Source: an uncultured Collinsella sp.
GTDB lineage: Bacteria; Actinomycetota; Coriobacteriia; Coriobacteriales; Coriobacteriaceae
NCBI GenBank assembly: GCA_905209765.1
Contig: CAJLUE010000020.1
Coordinates: forward strand, 1-26,736
DNA: 26,736 nt
Direction of reading: 5' to 3'
Made by a program: the position numbers and the translations under genes. The notes beneath the pieces were generated by a model, which was not told the origin of the DNA, searched no databases, and saw nothing but the letters and a program-made list of their open reading frames with translations. The first letter of the stretch is position 1. Each line of letters opens with the position of its first letter. This document shows, one piece after another, positions 15,768-23,367 of the stretch.

Positions 15768-16424
15768 ATGTTCGAGGCGGTTATCTTCGATATGGACGGG
15801 CTCATGTTCGATACTGAGCCGATTTGGGCTTCCTGCTGGCCCAAAACCGCAATTGAGTTTGAGGTTGAATGCAAAGAGGGTCTTGCGGACGCCATGCGTG
15901 GCACCAATGGATCGGAAGCGGTGTCCATTATTCGCGAGTGGTATGGTGATGAGGTCGATTCTCAAGCGTTTGTTGACCGTTTTTACGAAATAGCGCATGA
16001 AGCGCTGGCTCAGGGCGCAGAGAAGAAACCCGGATTAGATCGGCTTCTCGACTATCTTCAGGCTGAGGGAATTCCGATGGCGGTTGCTTCATCATCGAGC
16101 AGAAAAATGATCGAGGCAAATTTGATAAGGGGAGGAATACTCCCTTATTTCGATTCGATCGTCTCTGGTATTGAGGTCGAACACGCCAAGCCTTATCCAG
16201 ACGTCTTTTTGAAAGCGGCGGATGAGCTAGGAGCTTCGCCGCAGAAATCCCTCGTTTTAGAGGATTCCTATAACGGGGTGCGTGCGGGATTTGCAGGAGG
16301 ATTTTGCACTGTCATGGTCCCCGATCTCTCTGAGCCAACAGATGAGATGGAAAGATTGGCCACGGCAATAGTTCCGAGCCTAAATGACGTTACCGATATG
16401 CTGGCAAATGGGGCGCTGGGGTAA
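15768..16424 (+). CDS. HAD-superfamily hydrolase (beta-phosphoglucomutase-like subfamily IA)
   Basis: A 218-residue HAD phosphatase or phosphomutase. Motif I DMDGLMFDTEP has nucleophile D8 and acid/base D10. Motif II is the serine run in VASSSSRKM, motif III the lysine in HAKPYPDVF, and motif IV the acidic VLEDSYNG. The cap domain between motifs I and II is of the small helical C1 type. Family members dephosphorylate sugar phosphates or isomerise beta-glucose phosphate; the presence of a full cap and EDS motif fits either. AGGAGG precedes the ATG. It has its own terminator, but shares its operator sequence with the aldolase operon, which suggests a role in the same sugar pathway. Confidence 0.88.
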   Translation: MFEAVIFDMDGLMFDTEPIWASCWPKTAIEFEVECKEGLADAMRGTNGSEAVSIIREWYGDEVDSQAFVDRFYEIAHEALAQGAEKKPGLDRLLDYLQAEGIPMAVASSSSRKMIEANLIRGGILPYFDSIVSGIEVEHAKPYPDVFLKAADELGASPQKSLVLEDSYNGVRAGFAGGFCTVMVPDLSEPTDEMERLATAIVPSLNDVTDMLANGALG

Positions 16425-16436
16425 GCATGTCAAATG

Positions 16437-16475
16437 AAAGGGGCTGTCGAGTGCTTCTCGGCAGCCCCTTTTTTC
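16437..16475 (+). terminator. Terminator of the HAD gene
   Basis: AAAGGGGCTG (16437-16446) pairs with CAGCCCCTTT, extended inward by CGAG/CTCG, and six T follow. It separates the HAD gene from the operator region of the aldolase operon. Confidence 0.9.
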
Positions 16476-16518
16476 GATTTGCTGTATTTAGTGCTTTGCG
16501 CATAAATCAAAAAGGTAT

Positions 16519-16552
16519 ATAGTCGTCTATAAACAGGTACATAGACGTCTAT
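16519..16552 (+). promoter_or_regulatory. Tandem operators of the aldolase-kinase-PTS operon
   Basis: Site A ATAGTCGTCTAT (16519-16530) differs by one base from the perfect palindrome; site B ATAGACGTCTAT (16541-16552) is perfect. Their centres are 22 bp apart, two helical turns, so bound dimers would lie on the same DNA face. The sites are 57 bases before the aldolase start. They fit the GNTATAGACNTC-like sites of HutC-type GntR regulators, and such a gene lies at 22333-23091. Confidence 0.6.
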
Positions 16553-16608
16553 ATAAGTATCTGGAACGAAAACTCAACTCGAATTGCCGTAACCCGGTTG
16601 GAGGAATC

Positions 16609-17451
16609 ATGGCAGTTGTAACTTCGACTGAGCTGATCCAGATTGCACGCAAGAACGGATGGCTCCTTCCCGCATATAACACGACGAACATGGAGATGAC
16701 CTTAGGTATCCTGGATGGATTACAGAGGGCCGGGATGCCGGGTATTCTTCAGATCGCCCCTACTAACGTCAAGCTGTCCGATTACGGCATGATCGCATCC
16801 ATCGTAAAGCGCGCGGCGGAGGATTATATCGTTCCCACGTGTCTGCATCTCGATCACGGCAAGACGCTCGAGGACGTACGCCAGGCGGTCCAGGCTGGCT
16901 TCACCTCTGTCATGATCGACGGTGCCGCGCTTTCCTTTGAAGAGAACATTCGCTTCTCGCGCCAGGCGGTCGACTATTGCCATTGCTATGGCGTGCCCGT
17001 CGAGGCGGAGCTTGGCGCCATCAAGGGCAAGGAGGACGATCATGTTTCCGAGGCGGACCTTAAGACCGACCCGGATCAGGTTTGTGAGTTCGTAGAGCGC
17101 ACGGGCTGTGATTTGCTGGCCGTGTCCATCGGTAATGTTCATGGCCTCGAAGATGAGCCGCGCATCGATTTGCCGCTGCTTGAGAAGCTTGCAGAGGTAT
17201 CTCCGTGTCCCCTCGTTCTTCATGGCGGCTCGGGAATTCCCTACGAGACCATCCATGCGATGCAGCCGCACAAGATGTCCAAGATCAATATTGCAAGCGA
17301 CCTGCGTAAGGCCTACATCACAACTGTTGGCAAGGCGTATGAGGCAAACAACAATGAGCACAATCTTGCCAAGGTGCTAATCGATGCTCGAGAAGCCGTC
17401 GCGGCCGTTGCCTACAAAACGACCCGCGCCATTAACGGCATCGCTGAGTAA
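16609..17451 (+). CDS. Class II ketose-bisphosphate aldolase (GatY/KbaY/Fba family)
   Basis: A zinc-dependent aldolase of 280 residues that splits a phosphorylated ketose into dihydroxyacetone phosphate and an aldehyde. The catalytic Asp82 and zinc ligand H83 are in LHLDHGK. E134 sits in VEAELGAIKG, H178 in SIGNVHG and H205 in LHGGSG. KINIASDLRKA gives the phosphate-binding and substrate loop. Length and motifs fit tagatose- or fructose-1,6-bisphosphate aldolases, but members acting on other ketose phosphates look alike, so the substrate is open. GGAGG precedes the ATG. It heads the operon and is followed after 30 bases by the kinase gene; the operators upstream suggest substrate induction. 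Confidence 0.92.
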   Translation: MAVVTSTELIQIARKNGWLLPAYNTTNMEMTLGILDGLQRAGMPGILQIAPTNVKLSDYGMIASIVKRAAEDYIVPTCLHLDHGKTLEDVRQAVQAGFTSVMIDGAALSFEENIRFSRQAVDYCHCYGVPVEAELGAIKGKEDDHVSEADLKTDPDQVCEFVERTGCDLLAVSIGNVHGLEDEPRIDLPLLEKLAEVSPCPLVLHGGSGIPYETIHAMQPHKMSKINIASDLRKAYITTVGKAYEANNNEHNLAKVLIDAREAVAAVAYKTTRAINGIAE

Positions 17452-17481
17452 ATCGGAATTATGGATATGGATGAGGCGATA

Positions 17482-18957
17482 ATGGGCGCGCTCTACCTTG
17501 GTGTCGATGTTGGCACGTCATCGGTGAAGCTTACGTGCATTGATGAAAGTGGAAAAGTTGTCGCAACTGCAAGCGAGGCTTACGAATGCTCTGAGCCTCA
17601 TCCCGGTTGGAGAGAGATCGAACCCGGGATATGGTGGGATGCCGTTTGTTCGGCGTGCGCCTTGCTTGGGGAGAAGGTCGACCTGTCTCTAATTAAGGGC
17701 GTTGGGGCCACCGGGCAAATGCATACGACGGTGCTGGTTGATGCTGCTGGGGTTCCGACATGTCCGGCGATAATGTGGAATGATCAACGCACGATTGACA
17801 CTGTTTTTGATGAGAAGCAGTGGGCGCTAGCTGTAGGTTTTCCTCAGGTTGCCAGCTTCCTTTCAACTGGGGTTCCGGCAATGAACCTTGCATGGATGGC
17901 TAAAAACAACCCAGCAGCTCTTTCCAAGAGCGAGGTATTCCTTTCGGTTTCGGATTGGATCGCTCTCAAGTTTGGCGGACATCCCGGCATGGACTATTGC
18001 GGAGCGTCGACAACGGGGCTTTTCGATAATAAGAAGCAAACTTGGATTGACGAGGTTTGCGAGCATTTTGGGGTTCCCGAGTCGTTGCTTCCCGCTGTCG
18101 AGCCTTCCGACAAGGTTATCGGGGTCGTTAGCGAAAGGGCTTCGGCTGAGACGGGAATTCCCGCAGACGCTTCGATTGTAAGGGGGACGGGCGATAATCC
18201 TGCGGCGGCGATTTGTACGGGCTGTCTCCTGGAGGGCATTCCCACCATTTCGCTTGGCACAAGCGGTGTGCTGATGTATTCGGCCGAAGGGGTTGAACTT
18301 CCAGATGTTGGTAAGCCCGTATTGTTTAAATGGGGTAATACTCTTAAGACGCAAGTTCAGCTCAGTATTAGGTCGTGTGGTGGAGCTAAGGAGTGGTGGT
18401 ACGGACAGATTCTAGACAGCGACTCCTACGATCTCGAGGACAAGGCCGTTGAGGATCCTTTCTACGAAATGAGGGACCTCATGTTCTATCCGCATCTGTC
18501 GGGGGAAAAGGTCTTGCACGGTTGCCCGTCGGTTCGAGGTGCCTTTTTGGGGCTTGACCTTGACACGACGCGTTCGGAGCTTGAGAGGGCACTTATGGAG
18601 GGCACGGCATATGCCCTCAGGGAACTCAAGGAATCCGTGAACCATTCGCAAGAGTGGTTCGGTATCAGGCTTGTTGGCGGAGGGGCTAAGAACGATTTTT
18701 GGGCGCAAACGCTCTCAAACGTGTTGGGAATCGATTTAGTGCGCATGGATTCGTCCGGTGCCGGTCAGGGCGCGGCATTGCTAGCGCTTTCAGCTTCTTG
18801 CGGACAAGATTTGGCCGATATTGCCGCCGGGGTCTGCAAAAGGCTAGATTCCGTTGAAAAAAACGACAAAGTCCACGAGATATACAATGTGCGTTTTGAC
18901 AGGTACATGCGCATATTTAAGGCATTAGAAAATATCTATGAGCTAAAGAGCGCATAG
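17482..18957 (+). CDS. FGGY-family carbohydrate kinase (xylulokinase-like)
   Basis: A 491-residue sugar kinase that transfers phosphate from ATP to a ketose or polyol. The N-terminal phosphate loop is LGVDVGTSSVK. GQMHTTVLVD (78-87) and PAIMWNDQRT (95-104) follow the xylulokinase pattern. GTGDNPAAA carries the catalytic base D238. SLGTSGVLMY and LVGGGAKNDFWAQTLSNVLG bind ATP and close the FGGY signature. I use the ATG at 17482 because GAGG lies five bases before it and the product begins like other FGGY kinases; 17461 is an alternative that adds MDMDEAI. The closest named family is xylulokinase, yet FGGY substrates cannot be assigned by eye. No xylose isomerase is nearby, so another sugar is likely. 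Confidence 0.9.
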   Translation: MGALYLGVDVGTSSVKLTCIDESGKVVATASEAYECSEPHPGWREIEPGIWWDAVCSACALLGEKVDLSLIKGVGATGQMHTTVLVDAAGVPTCPAIMWNDQRTIDTVFDEKQWALAVGFPQVASFLSTGVPAMNLAWMAKNNPAALSKSEVFLSVSDWIALKFGGHPGMDYCGASTTGLFDNKKQTWIDEVCEHFGVPESLLPAVEPSDKVIGVVSERASAETGIPADASIVRGTGDNPAAAICTGCLLEGIPTISLGTSGVLMYSAEGVELPDVGKPVLFKWGNTLKTQVQLSIRSCGGAKEWWYGQILDSDSYDLEDKAVEDPFYEMRDLMFYPHLSGEKVLHGCPSVRGAFLGLDLDTTRSELERALMEGTAYALRELKESVNHSQEWFGIRLVGGGAKNDFWAQTLSNVLGIDLVRMDSSGAGQGAALLALSASCGQDLADIAAGVCKRLDSVEKNDKVHEIYNVRFDRYMRIFKALENIYELKSA

Positions 18958-19033
18958 CCGTTTGCCCTACAAAACCAACCATTCACCGAAAGGAATGCAA
19001 GAGCAAAGCTCAGAAGGTAGTCACTTTGTAATA

Positions 19034-19050
19034 TATAGACGACCGTAGAC
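19034..19050 (+). promoter_or_regulatory. Degenerate operator upstream of srlA
   Basis: TATAGAC (19034-19040) matches the left half of the ATAGACGTCTAT palindrome; the right half is degenerate. A second TAGAC begins 10 bp later (19046-19050), on the same face. It lies about 90 bases before srlA, in a 184-bp gap that otherwise holds no gene, and may control an internal promoter for the PTS genes. Confidence 0.35.
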
Positions 19051-19141
19051 AACCATGAGCGTATATGGCCGAATGAAAGGGGAGGAGCGGGCGCTCAGGT
19101 AGGACGATAGCAGTAACGAACATCAATTAAGGAGAATGAAA

Positions 19142-19687
19142 ATGGGAGCAGTAAACGATTTCCTTATCTTCCTTGCGGAGGGCTTTACCGGCCTTTTTAA
19201 TGCTGCGGGCGAGCAGTTTGCCTCGTTTATCACGGGCATGATTCCCATGCTGATTTGCCTGATCCTTACGATCAAGGCAATCATCCAGCTGATTGGCGAG
19301 GAGCGCGTCTATGGGTTCATGAAGAAGTGCACCAAATATGCGGTTCTCCGCTATACCCTCATTCCATTCCTTTGTACCTTCTTCCTCTGCAACCCGATGG
19401 CGTACACCTTTGGTGTGTTTGTCGAGGAGGACTACAAACCTGCATTCTACGATGCGGTCGTGTCCATGATGCATCCCATCGTCGGCCTTTTCCCGCACGC
19501 CAACTCGTCCGAGCTTTTTGTTTGGCTTGGCATCTCGGCTGGCTACGAGGCACTGGGAAAGAACTCCTCTGAGCTTGCCATCCGCTTCCTCGTCGTTGGT
19601 CTGATCGTTTGCCTGATCAAGGGCATCGTTACCGAGAAGCTGTACCTCATCATGAAGAAGCGCAACGAAGCTAAGCTTGCTGCCTAG
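19142..19687 (+). CDS. srlA: PTS glucitol/sorbitol-family EIIC component
   Basis: The membrane subunit SrlA of a glucitol-type (GUT) phosphotransferase permease, 181 residues. The protein aligns by eye with E. coli SrlA along most of its length, including RYTLIPFLCTFFLCNPMAY, KPAFYDA and GLFPHANSSELFVWLGI. It has several hydrophobic segments forming part of the sugar channel; the rest is supplied by SrlE. ATG 19142 is preferred over 19136, since AAGGAG is seven bases before it and would be too close to the earlier ATG. The GUT family carries hexitols in E. coli, but the surrounding genes differ from the sorbitol operon, so the substrate may not be sorbitol. Confidence 0.94.
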   Translation: MGAVNDFLIFLAEGFTGLFNAAGEQFASFITGMIPMLICLILTIKAIIQLIGEERVYGFMKKCTKYAVLRYTLIPFLCTFFLCNPMAYTFGVFVEEDYKPAFYDAVVSMMHPIVGLFPHANSSELFVWLGISAGYEALGKNSSELAIRFLVVGLIVCLIKGIVTEKLYLIMKKRNEAKLAA

Positions 19688-19716
19688 TGGTTCAGCGCAA
19701 AAGGAGAGTCTAGATC

Positions 19717-20736
19717 ATGAGTGAATTTAAAAGCGTAAAGGCGTCCCACGGCGGCAACGGTTGGGGCGGACCCCTTATCATTACCCCCACGGCCGAAAAG
19801 CCCTATGTTCTGAGCGTGACCCTGGGCGGAATCAGTCCGGTTGCCCTTCGCATCGCGGAGCTTACCGGCGCCGAGGCGCACGATCAGTTTAAGGACCCGA
19901 TCGAGACCGATCAGGCATGCGCTGTTGTTATCGACTGCGCTGGCGTGGCCCGCTGCGGCACTTATCCCAAGATGGGTCTTAAGACGCTGAACATCAAACC
20001 TGGTTCCCCGTCTGGCCCTCTGGCACAGTTCATCACCGAGGATCTCTTTGCGTCCGATGTCAATCCCGATTGCATCGCTCTTGTCGATGCCGCGGATGTT
20101 CCCGCTGAGCCGGTAAAGACCGAAAAGGCACACGAGGAGACGACGAAGGAAAACGTTCACGCAAAGATTGCTGAGGGGCGCGCCGAGATTGCGTCCAAAC
20201 AGTCTAACGGGTTTATGGACGTTGTCTCTAAGATCGGCACCGGCGTTGGTCGCGTCATCAGCATCATCTATCAGGCTGCACGTGATACCGTGAATGACGT
20301 TATCCGCAACATCATCCCCTTTATGGCGTTTGTCTCGGTGTTGATCGGCATTATTAACTACACGGGTTTCGCGAACGTTCTTGCCGGCGTTCTCACTCCG
20401 CTTGCGGGCTCGCTGCCCGGTATGCTGGCAATTGGCATGTTCTGCTCAATCCCGTTCCTTTCGCCATTGATCTGCCCGGGCGCAATCATCGCTTCTGTGC
20501 TTTCTGTTCTTGTTGGCGACCAAATCGCCAACGGCACGATTCCCGCTAACTTTGCCCTTCCCGGCTTCTTTGCCGTCAACTGCCAGGTTGGTTCTGACTT
20601 TGCTCCCGTTGGCATGACTCTCATGGAGGCAAAGCCCGAGACGATCGAAATCGGTTACCCTGCATTCCTGTTTGGCAAGCTGATTACCACCCCGATCCAG
20701 ATTATTCTCGCCTACGTACTGTCCTTTGGCCTGTAA
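19717..20736 (+). CDS. srlE: PTS glucitol/sorbitol-family EIIB/C component
   Basis: A 339-residue SrlE protein: an N-terminal EIIB domain receives phosphate from EIIA and passes it to the incoming sugar, and a C-terminal part completes the membrane channel. The phosphocysteine is C80 in GVARCGTYPK, matching the family site. The start GGNGWGGPLIITP and the segment GPLAQFITEDLFAS are GUT signatures. A charged linker (about 130-165) separates the domains. The membrane part contains IRNIIPFMAFVSVLIGIIN and PFLSPLICPGAIIA, both close to E. coli SrlE. A weak AGGAGAG precedes the ATG. srlA lies 29 bases upstream and gutM 30 bases downstream. Confidence 0.95.
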   Translation: MSEFKSVKASHGGNGWGGPLIITPTAEKPYVLSVTLGGISPVALRIAELTGAEAHDQFKDPIETDQACAVVIDCAGVARCGTYPKMGLKTLNIKPGSPSGPLAQFITEDLFASDVNPDCIALVDAADVPAEPVKTEKAHEETTKENVHAKIAEGRAEIASKQSNGFMDVVSKIGTGVGRVISIIYQAARDTVNDVIRNIIPFMAFVSVLIGIINYTGFANVLAGVLTPLAGSLPGMLAIGMFCSIPFLSPLICPGAIIASVLSVLVGDQIANGTIPANFALPGFFAVNCQVGSDFAPVGMTLMEAKPETIEIGYPAFLFGKLITTPIQIILAYVLSFGL

Positions 20737-20766
20737 ACTGAATGCTTTAAGAGGGAAAGGCCCGCT

Positions 20767-21150
20767 ATGCTCAACGCACTCATTACAATAGCCTTCTTTA
20801 TTCTTGTATGGCTTGCAGGAACATTCACCCAGTATCGCTATTGGAAGAGGGTGCGTGTTCTCATCCATGAGCGCGCTCGCGATCATGAGGGATACTTGGG
20901 CACGGGTATGTGCAAGGTGAGTTTTAGCCGAAAGGCGTTTGTGATGATCCTGACTGATCATGACGGCGTGATTAACGGTTGCTATGAGCTCAAAGGGCTT
21001 TCCCTCAAACCGGAGTTTTCGGAGATGAGCGAGATGTTGGGGTTGAATATCGAGACCGCCCTAGACCATCTGGCCAACGAAAGCTATCACGATGCTTTTG
21101 CCCAGGCTATTCGTGTTATCGACAGGTCAATGACTGCGCCTGCGGCGTAA
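20767..21150 (+). CDS. gutM: GutM-like regulator/accessory protein of the glucitol PTS
   Basis: A 127-residue member of the GutM family. In E. coli, GutM activates the glucitol operon; its mechanism is not settled. An N-terminal hydrophobic segment (residues 3-20) makes it likely to be membrane-attached. The following region has the family pattern of GTGMCKVSFSRKAFVMILTD, then INGCYELKGLSL, which corresponds to the MKGLTVF region of E. coli GutM. A GAGGGAAAGG stretch precedes the ATG. Its place between srlE and srlB differs from E. coli, where gutM follows the dehydrogenase gene; location inside the PTS cluster supports the assignment. Confidence 0.85.
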   Translation: MLNALITIAFFILVWLAGTFTQYRYWKRVRVLIHERARDHEGYLGTGMCKVSFSRKAFVMILTDHDGVINGCYELKGLSLKPEFSEMSEMLGLNIETALDHLANESYHDAFAQAIRVIDRSMTAPAA

Positions 21151-21169
21151 CAAAGATAGGAGAAATCAA

Positions 21170-21523
21170 ATGTACAAGGTTAAGGTCACTGAGATCGGCT
21201 CGTTTGTTGAGGAGCTTCTCAACGAGAAGATGGTGGTCCTGTTTGGCCCGACCGCTCCTGCAGAGTTGCGCGACATCTGCGTCGTTCACGATGGAACTCC
21301 TACAGAGGATAACGTGCTTGCTGAGGGCGGCACCATTTCCATCGGCGATCAGGTCTACACGATTAAGGAGTTTGGTGAAGCTGCGAACGAGAACATGGGA
21401 GGGCTCGGTCATCTAACCATTGCGTTCGATGGCGAGCGAGAGCTGCTTCCTGGAACGGTTCTCGTGACACCAAGCGTGCTTCCCAAGCTGGAAACCGGCA
21501 TCGAGATTAGCTTCAACGGCTAA
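21170..21523 (+). CDS. srlB: PTS glucitol/sorbitol-family EIIA component
   Basis: A 117-residue SrlB-type EIIA domain that takes phosphate from HPr and passes it to the EIIB domain of SrlE. The phosphohistidine is probably H40 in ICVVHDG, close to the family position. VLFGPTAPAELRDIC, ISIGDQVYTIKEFGEAANENM and LGHLTIAFDGE are typical of the GUT-type IIA fold. AGGAG precedes the ATG. With srlA and srlE it completes the PTS, so the cell needs only general EI and HPr, which are not in this window. Confidence 0.94.
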   Translation: MYKVKVTEIGSFVEELLNEKMVVLFGPTAPAELRDICVVHDGTPTEDNVLAEGGTISIGDQVYTIKEFGEAANENMGGLGHLTIAFDGERELLPGTVLVTPSVLPKLETGIEISFNG

Positions 21524-21571
21524 ATCGCTCGGTATGGCAGGCCATGTATTAGTCGGAAAGGACGTGTTCTC

Positions 21572-22246
21572 ATGAAACGTTCCGATTTAAAACTGCCACT
21601 TTTCACAGTCAGTCCTAAGACCTATTTGCTTGCGGACGATTCAATTGCAGCGGCTCATCTTACGGATGAAATCGCAAAAGATCGAGATCATTCGATTTTT
21701 TGGACTGCTCCCGTTCCCGAGCTCTGCGCAGTTGCGAAGGATTTGAAATTTGCAATTCCCACAGCGCAGCATGCCGATCTTGTCGGTGACGGAAAAGGAA
21801 TGGGACTGACACCTCTTGAGTCGCTTAAGAGCGCGGGAGTTCAAGCTGTCTTTCTAAATCACACGGCACACCCCCTGGCCGTTGATAAGTTGGCGGCAAC
21901 GATCGATCGCGCTCGTGAGCTTGAGATTCTAACCATTGTTGCAGCCGATAGCGTGACAGAGTCCAAAGCGGTTGCGGCGATGGACCCGGACGTGATTCTT
22001 TGCGAGCCGAGTAGCCTTGTGGGAACCGGCCATACAAGCGGTGATGATTACATCGCGGAGACCATCGCTGCCGTAAGGTCCATCAATCCCGACATCGTTA
22101 TCATGGAGGGAGCGGGAATCAGGTGCGGAGGCGACGTTCGTCGCCTGATTGGACTTGGCGCGCAAGGTACCGGCATTTCGAGCGCCCTGGCGATTACGGA
22201 TGACAGGGCAGCGTTGCTTACGGAGCTGTTTGACGCGCTGGACTAA
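21572..22246 (+). CDS. Triosephosphate isomerase homologue, archaeal-like short type
   Basis: A 224-residue TIM-barrel isomerase, shorter than the usual bacterial TpiA (about 250). The catalytic set is conserved: K16 in SPKTYL, H97 in FLNHTAH and E145 in LCEPSSLVGTG. That loop-6 sequence and GAGIRCGGDVRRLIGLGAQGTGISSA resemble archaeal triosephosphate isomerases (EPPELIGTG; GAGI). It is the last operon gene, so it may convert DHAP from the aldolase reaction or isomerise a related ketose phosphate. TIM paralogues of this kind (EryH, LerI) act on L-erythrulose 1-phosphate in erythritol and threitol pathways. GGAAAGGA lies before the ATG. The housekeeping tpiA presumably lies elsewhere. Confidence 0.85.
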   Translation: MKRSDLKLPLFTVSPKTYLLADDSIAAAHLTDEIAKDRDHSIFWTAPVPELCAVAKDLKFAIPTAQHADLVGDGKGMGLTPLESLKSAGVQAVFLNHTAHPLAVDKLAATIDRARELEILTIVAADSVTESKAVAAMDPDVILCEPSSLVGTGHTSGDDYIAETIAAVRSINPDIVIMEGAGIRCGGDVRRLIGLGAQGTGISSALAITDDRAALLTELFDALD

Positions 22247-22256
22247 AACCGTTTAC

Positions 22257-22287
22257 AAAAAGGCGAACCCACGGGTTCGCCTTTTTG
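22257..22287. terminator. Bidirectional terminator between the PTS operon and gntR
   Basis: A perfect 14-bp stem (AAAAAGGCGAACCC with its complement) has A and T tracts on both sides. It ends the plus-strand operon 11 bases after the TIM gene stop and the minus-strand gntR 46 bases after its stop. Confidence 0.93.
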
Positions 22288-22332
22288 CGTTTTGGAATTA
22301 TGTTAAGCGCAATGCCGCCGCTCTCAAGAGCT

Positions 22333-23091
22333 TTAATGGCGGCGCTGAAAAACGGTGCCAAGCTGGAACCTGCTGGATTTAAGCCATACGCGCGCATATT
22401 CAATTGCAGAGTCATTGTCCAAGTAGACTGTTTGAAGCTGCTGAAGAAGCGGGGACTGCGTAGAGAGACCAAGCGCATCCGCGCGTTGGGTATCCGCGAG
22501 CTTTGCCACAAAGGAGGTCTTTGAGTATTCGATCTGGTGGCCTGAGAGCCGCTCGATTATTGCAAAGAGACCTTCGTTAACAAAGTCGGCTGTTTCAATA
22601 CCTGGGACAAGTGCCATATTGATGTTGTTTTCGATGAACATCACAGGTTCACCCTCAACGCTGCGCACTCGCTCGAGATGAAGGTAGTCAGAACCTTCGA
22701 CAATACCGAGATGTCTGGAAATATCTTCGTCCGACTTACGAATTTCGCAATCGAGAATGCTTGTTTCGAAAGAAAGACCTTGCTCGATTAGAGATTCGGA
22801 GAAAGAGATAAGACCCTCTGTAAGGGGGAAAGAGATGTCTTTTGACTTAACGTAAGTTCCCTTTCCCTGAATTTGCTCAAGCAGGCCCTCATCAACAAGC
22901 CTGGAAATGGCCTTTTTGATGCTGCCGCGGCTGACGCCGAGCGTGCTCATGAGCTCGACTTCCGACGGGATTTTGGATGCTTGCTCCCAAGCTCCTGAGG
23001 CGATGTTCTCGCGCAGATAGTCGACCACCTGCATATAGATGGGGGTGGGACAATCCTTTTTTATATGTGAATTGTTGACGCGATTGGTCAC
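22333..23091 (-). CDS. GntR-family transcriptional regulator, HutC subfamily (UTRA domain)
   Basis: A 252-residue DNA-binding repressor. The winged-helix domain covers residues 15 to about 85: TPIYMQVVDYLRENI, then KIPSEVELMSTLGVSRGSIKKA and the wing GKGTYVKS. A UTRA ligand domain follows, with LHLERVRSVEGEPVMFIENN and the C-terminal SRFQLG, and would sense a sugar phosphate. The start codon is GTG at 23091 with GGAGAG just before it. It lies convergent to the PTS operon. The ATAGACGTCTAT palindromes are of the type bound by HutC-subfamily proteins, so this is the probable local repressor, although no copy precedes its own gene. Confidence 0.92.
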   Translation of the reverse strand: MTNRVNNSHIKKDCPTPIYMQVVDYLRENIASGAWEQASKIPSEVELMSTLGVSRGSIKKAISRLVDEGLLEQIQGKGTYVKSKDISFPLTEGLISFSESLIEQGLSFETSILDCEIRKSDEDISRHLGIVEGSDYLHLERVRSVEGEPVMFIENNINMALVPGIETADFVNEGLFAIIERLSGHQIEYSKTSFVAKLADTQRADALGLSTQSPLLQQLQTVYLDNDSAIEYARVWLKSSRFQLGTVFQRRH

Positions 23092-23110
23092 AGTCTCTCC
23101 TGATTACTTT

Positions 23111-23147
23111 GAAGCAAAATTACCTTCATTTTACGTTGTTTTGCTTC
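23111..23147 (-). promoter_or_regulatory. Promoter region of gntR with inverted repeat
   Basis: GAAGCAAAA (23111-23119) and TTTTGCTTC (23139-23147) form a perfect 9-bp inverted repeat with a 19-bp spacer. On the minus strand a TAAAAT -10 candidate lies between the arms (23129-23134). The centre-to-centre distance of 28 bp is not an integral number of turns, so this may be one looped or hairpin-forming site. Confidence 0.4.
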
Positions 23148-23367
23148 GATTAACTTATCGAGATTGTGATTGCAAAGAATAAATCACGTTTTAGTGTAAG
23201 GCTTCCGCTGCTTTGGCTGCCTGTCTGGCGTCTGCCTTCTACTCTTCATCGACAATACGGATATCTTGGAGAGATGGCCCCATGTCATAGAAATGCGCCG
23301 TAGGAGGCAAGAATTAGCCTCCCGTGCGCGTCGGTGACAAACGATGCGGGCGTGGCCCCGGTTGAAC
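23148..23367. other. Gap between nuclease and gntR, possible gene remnants
   Basis: No intact gene. Two short minus-strand stretches look protein-like without starts: one ends LILASYGAFL at about 23290, and one reads FYDMGPSLQDIRIVDEE then stop near 23240. A GGAGGC/GCCTCC hairpin sits near 23302-23324 and might act after the nuclease gene; it has no T tract. Confidence 0.3.
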
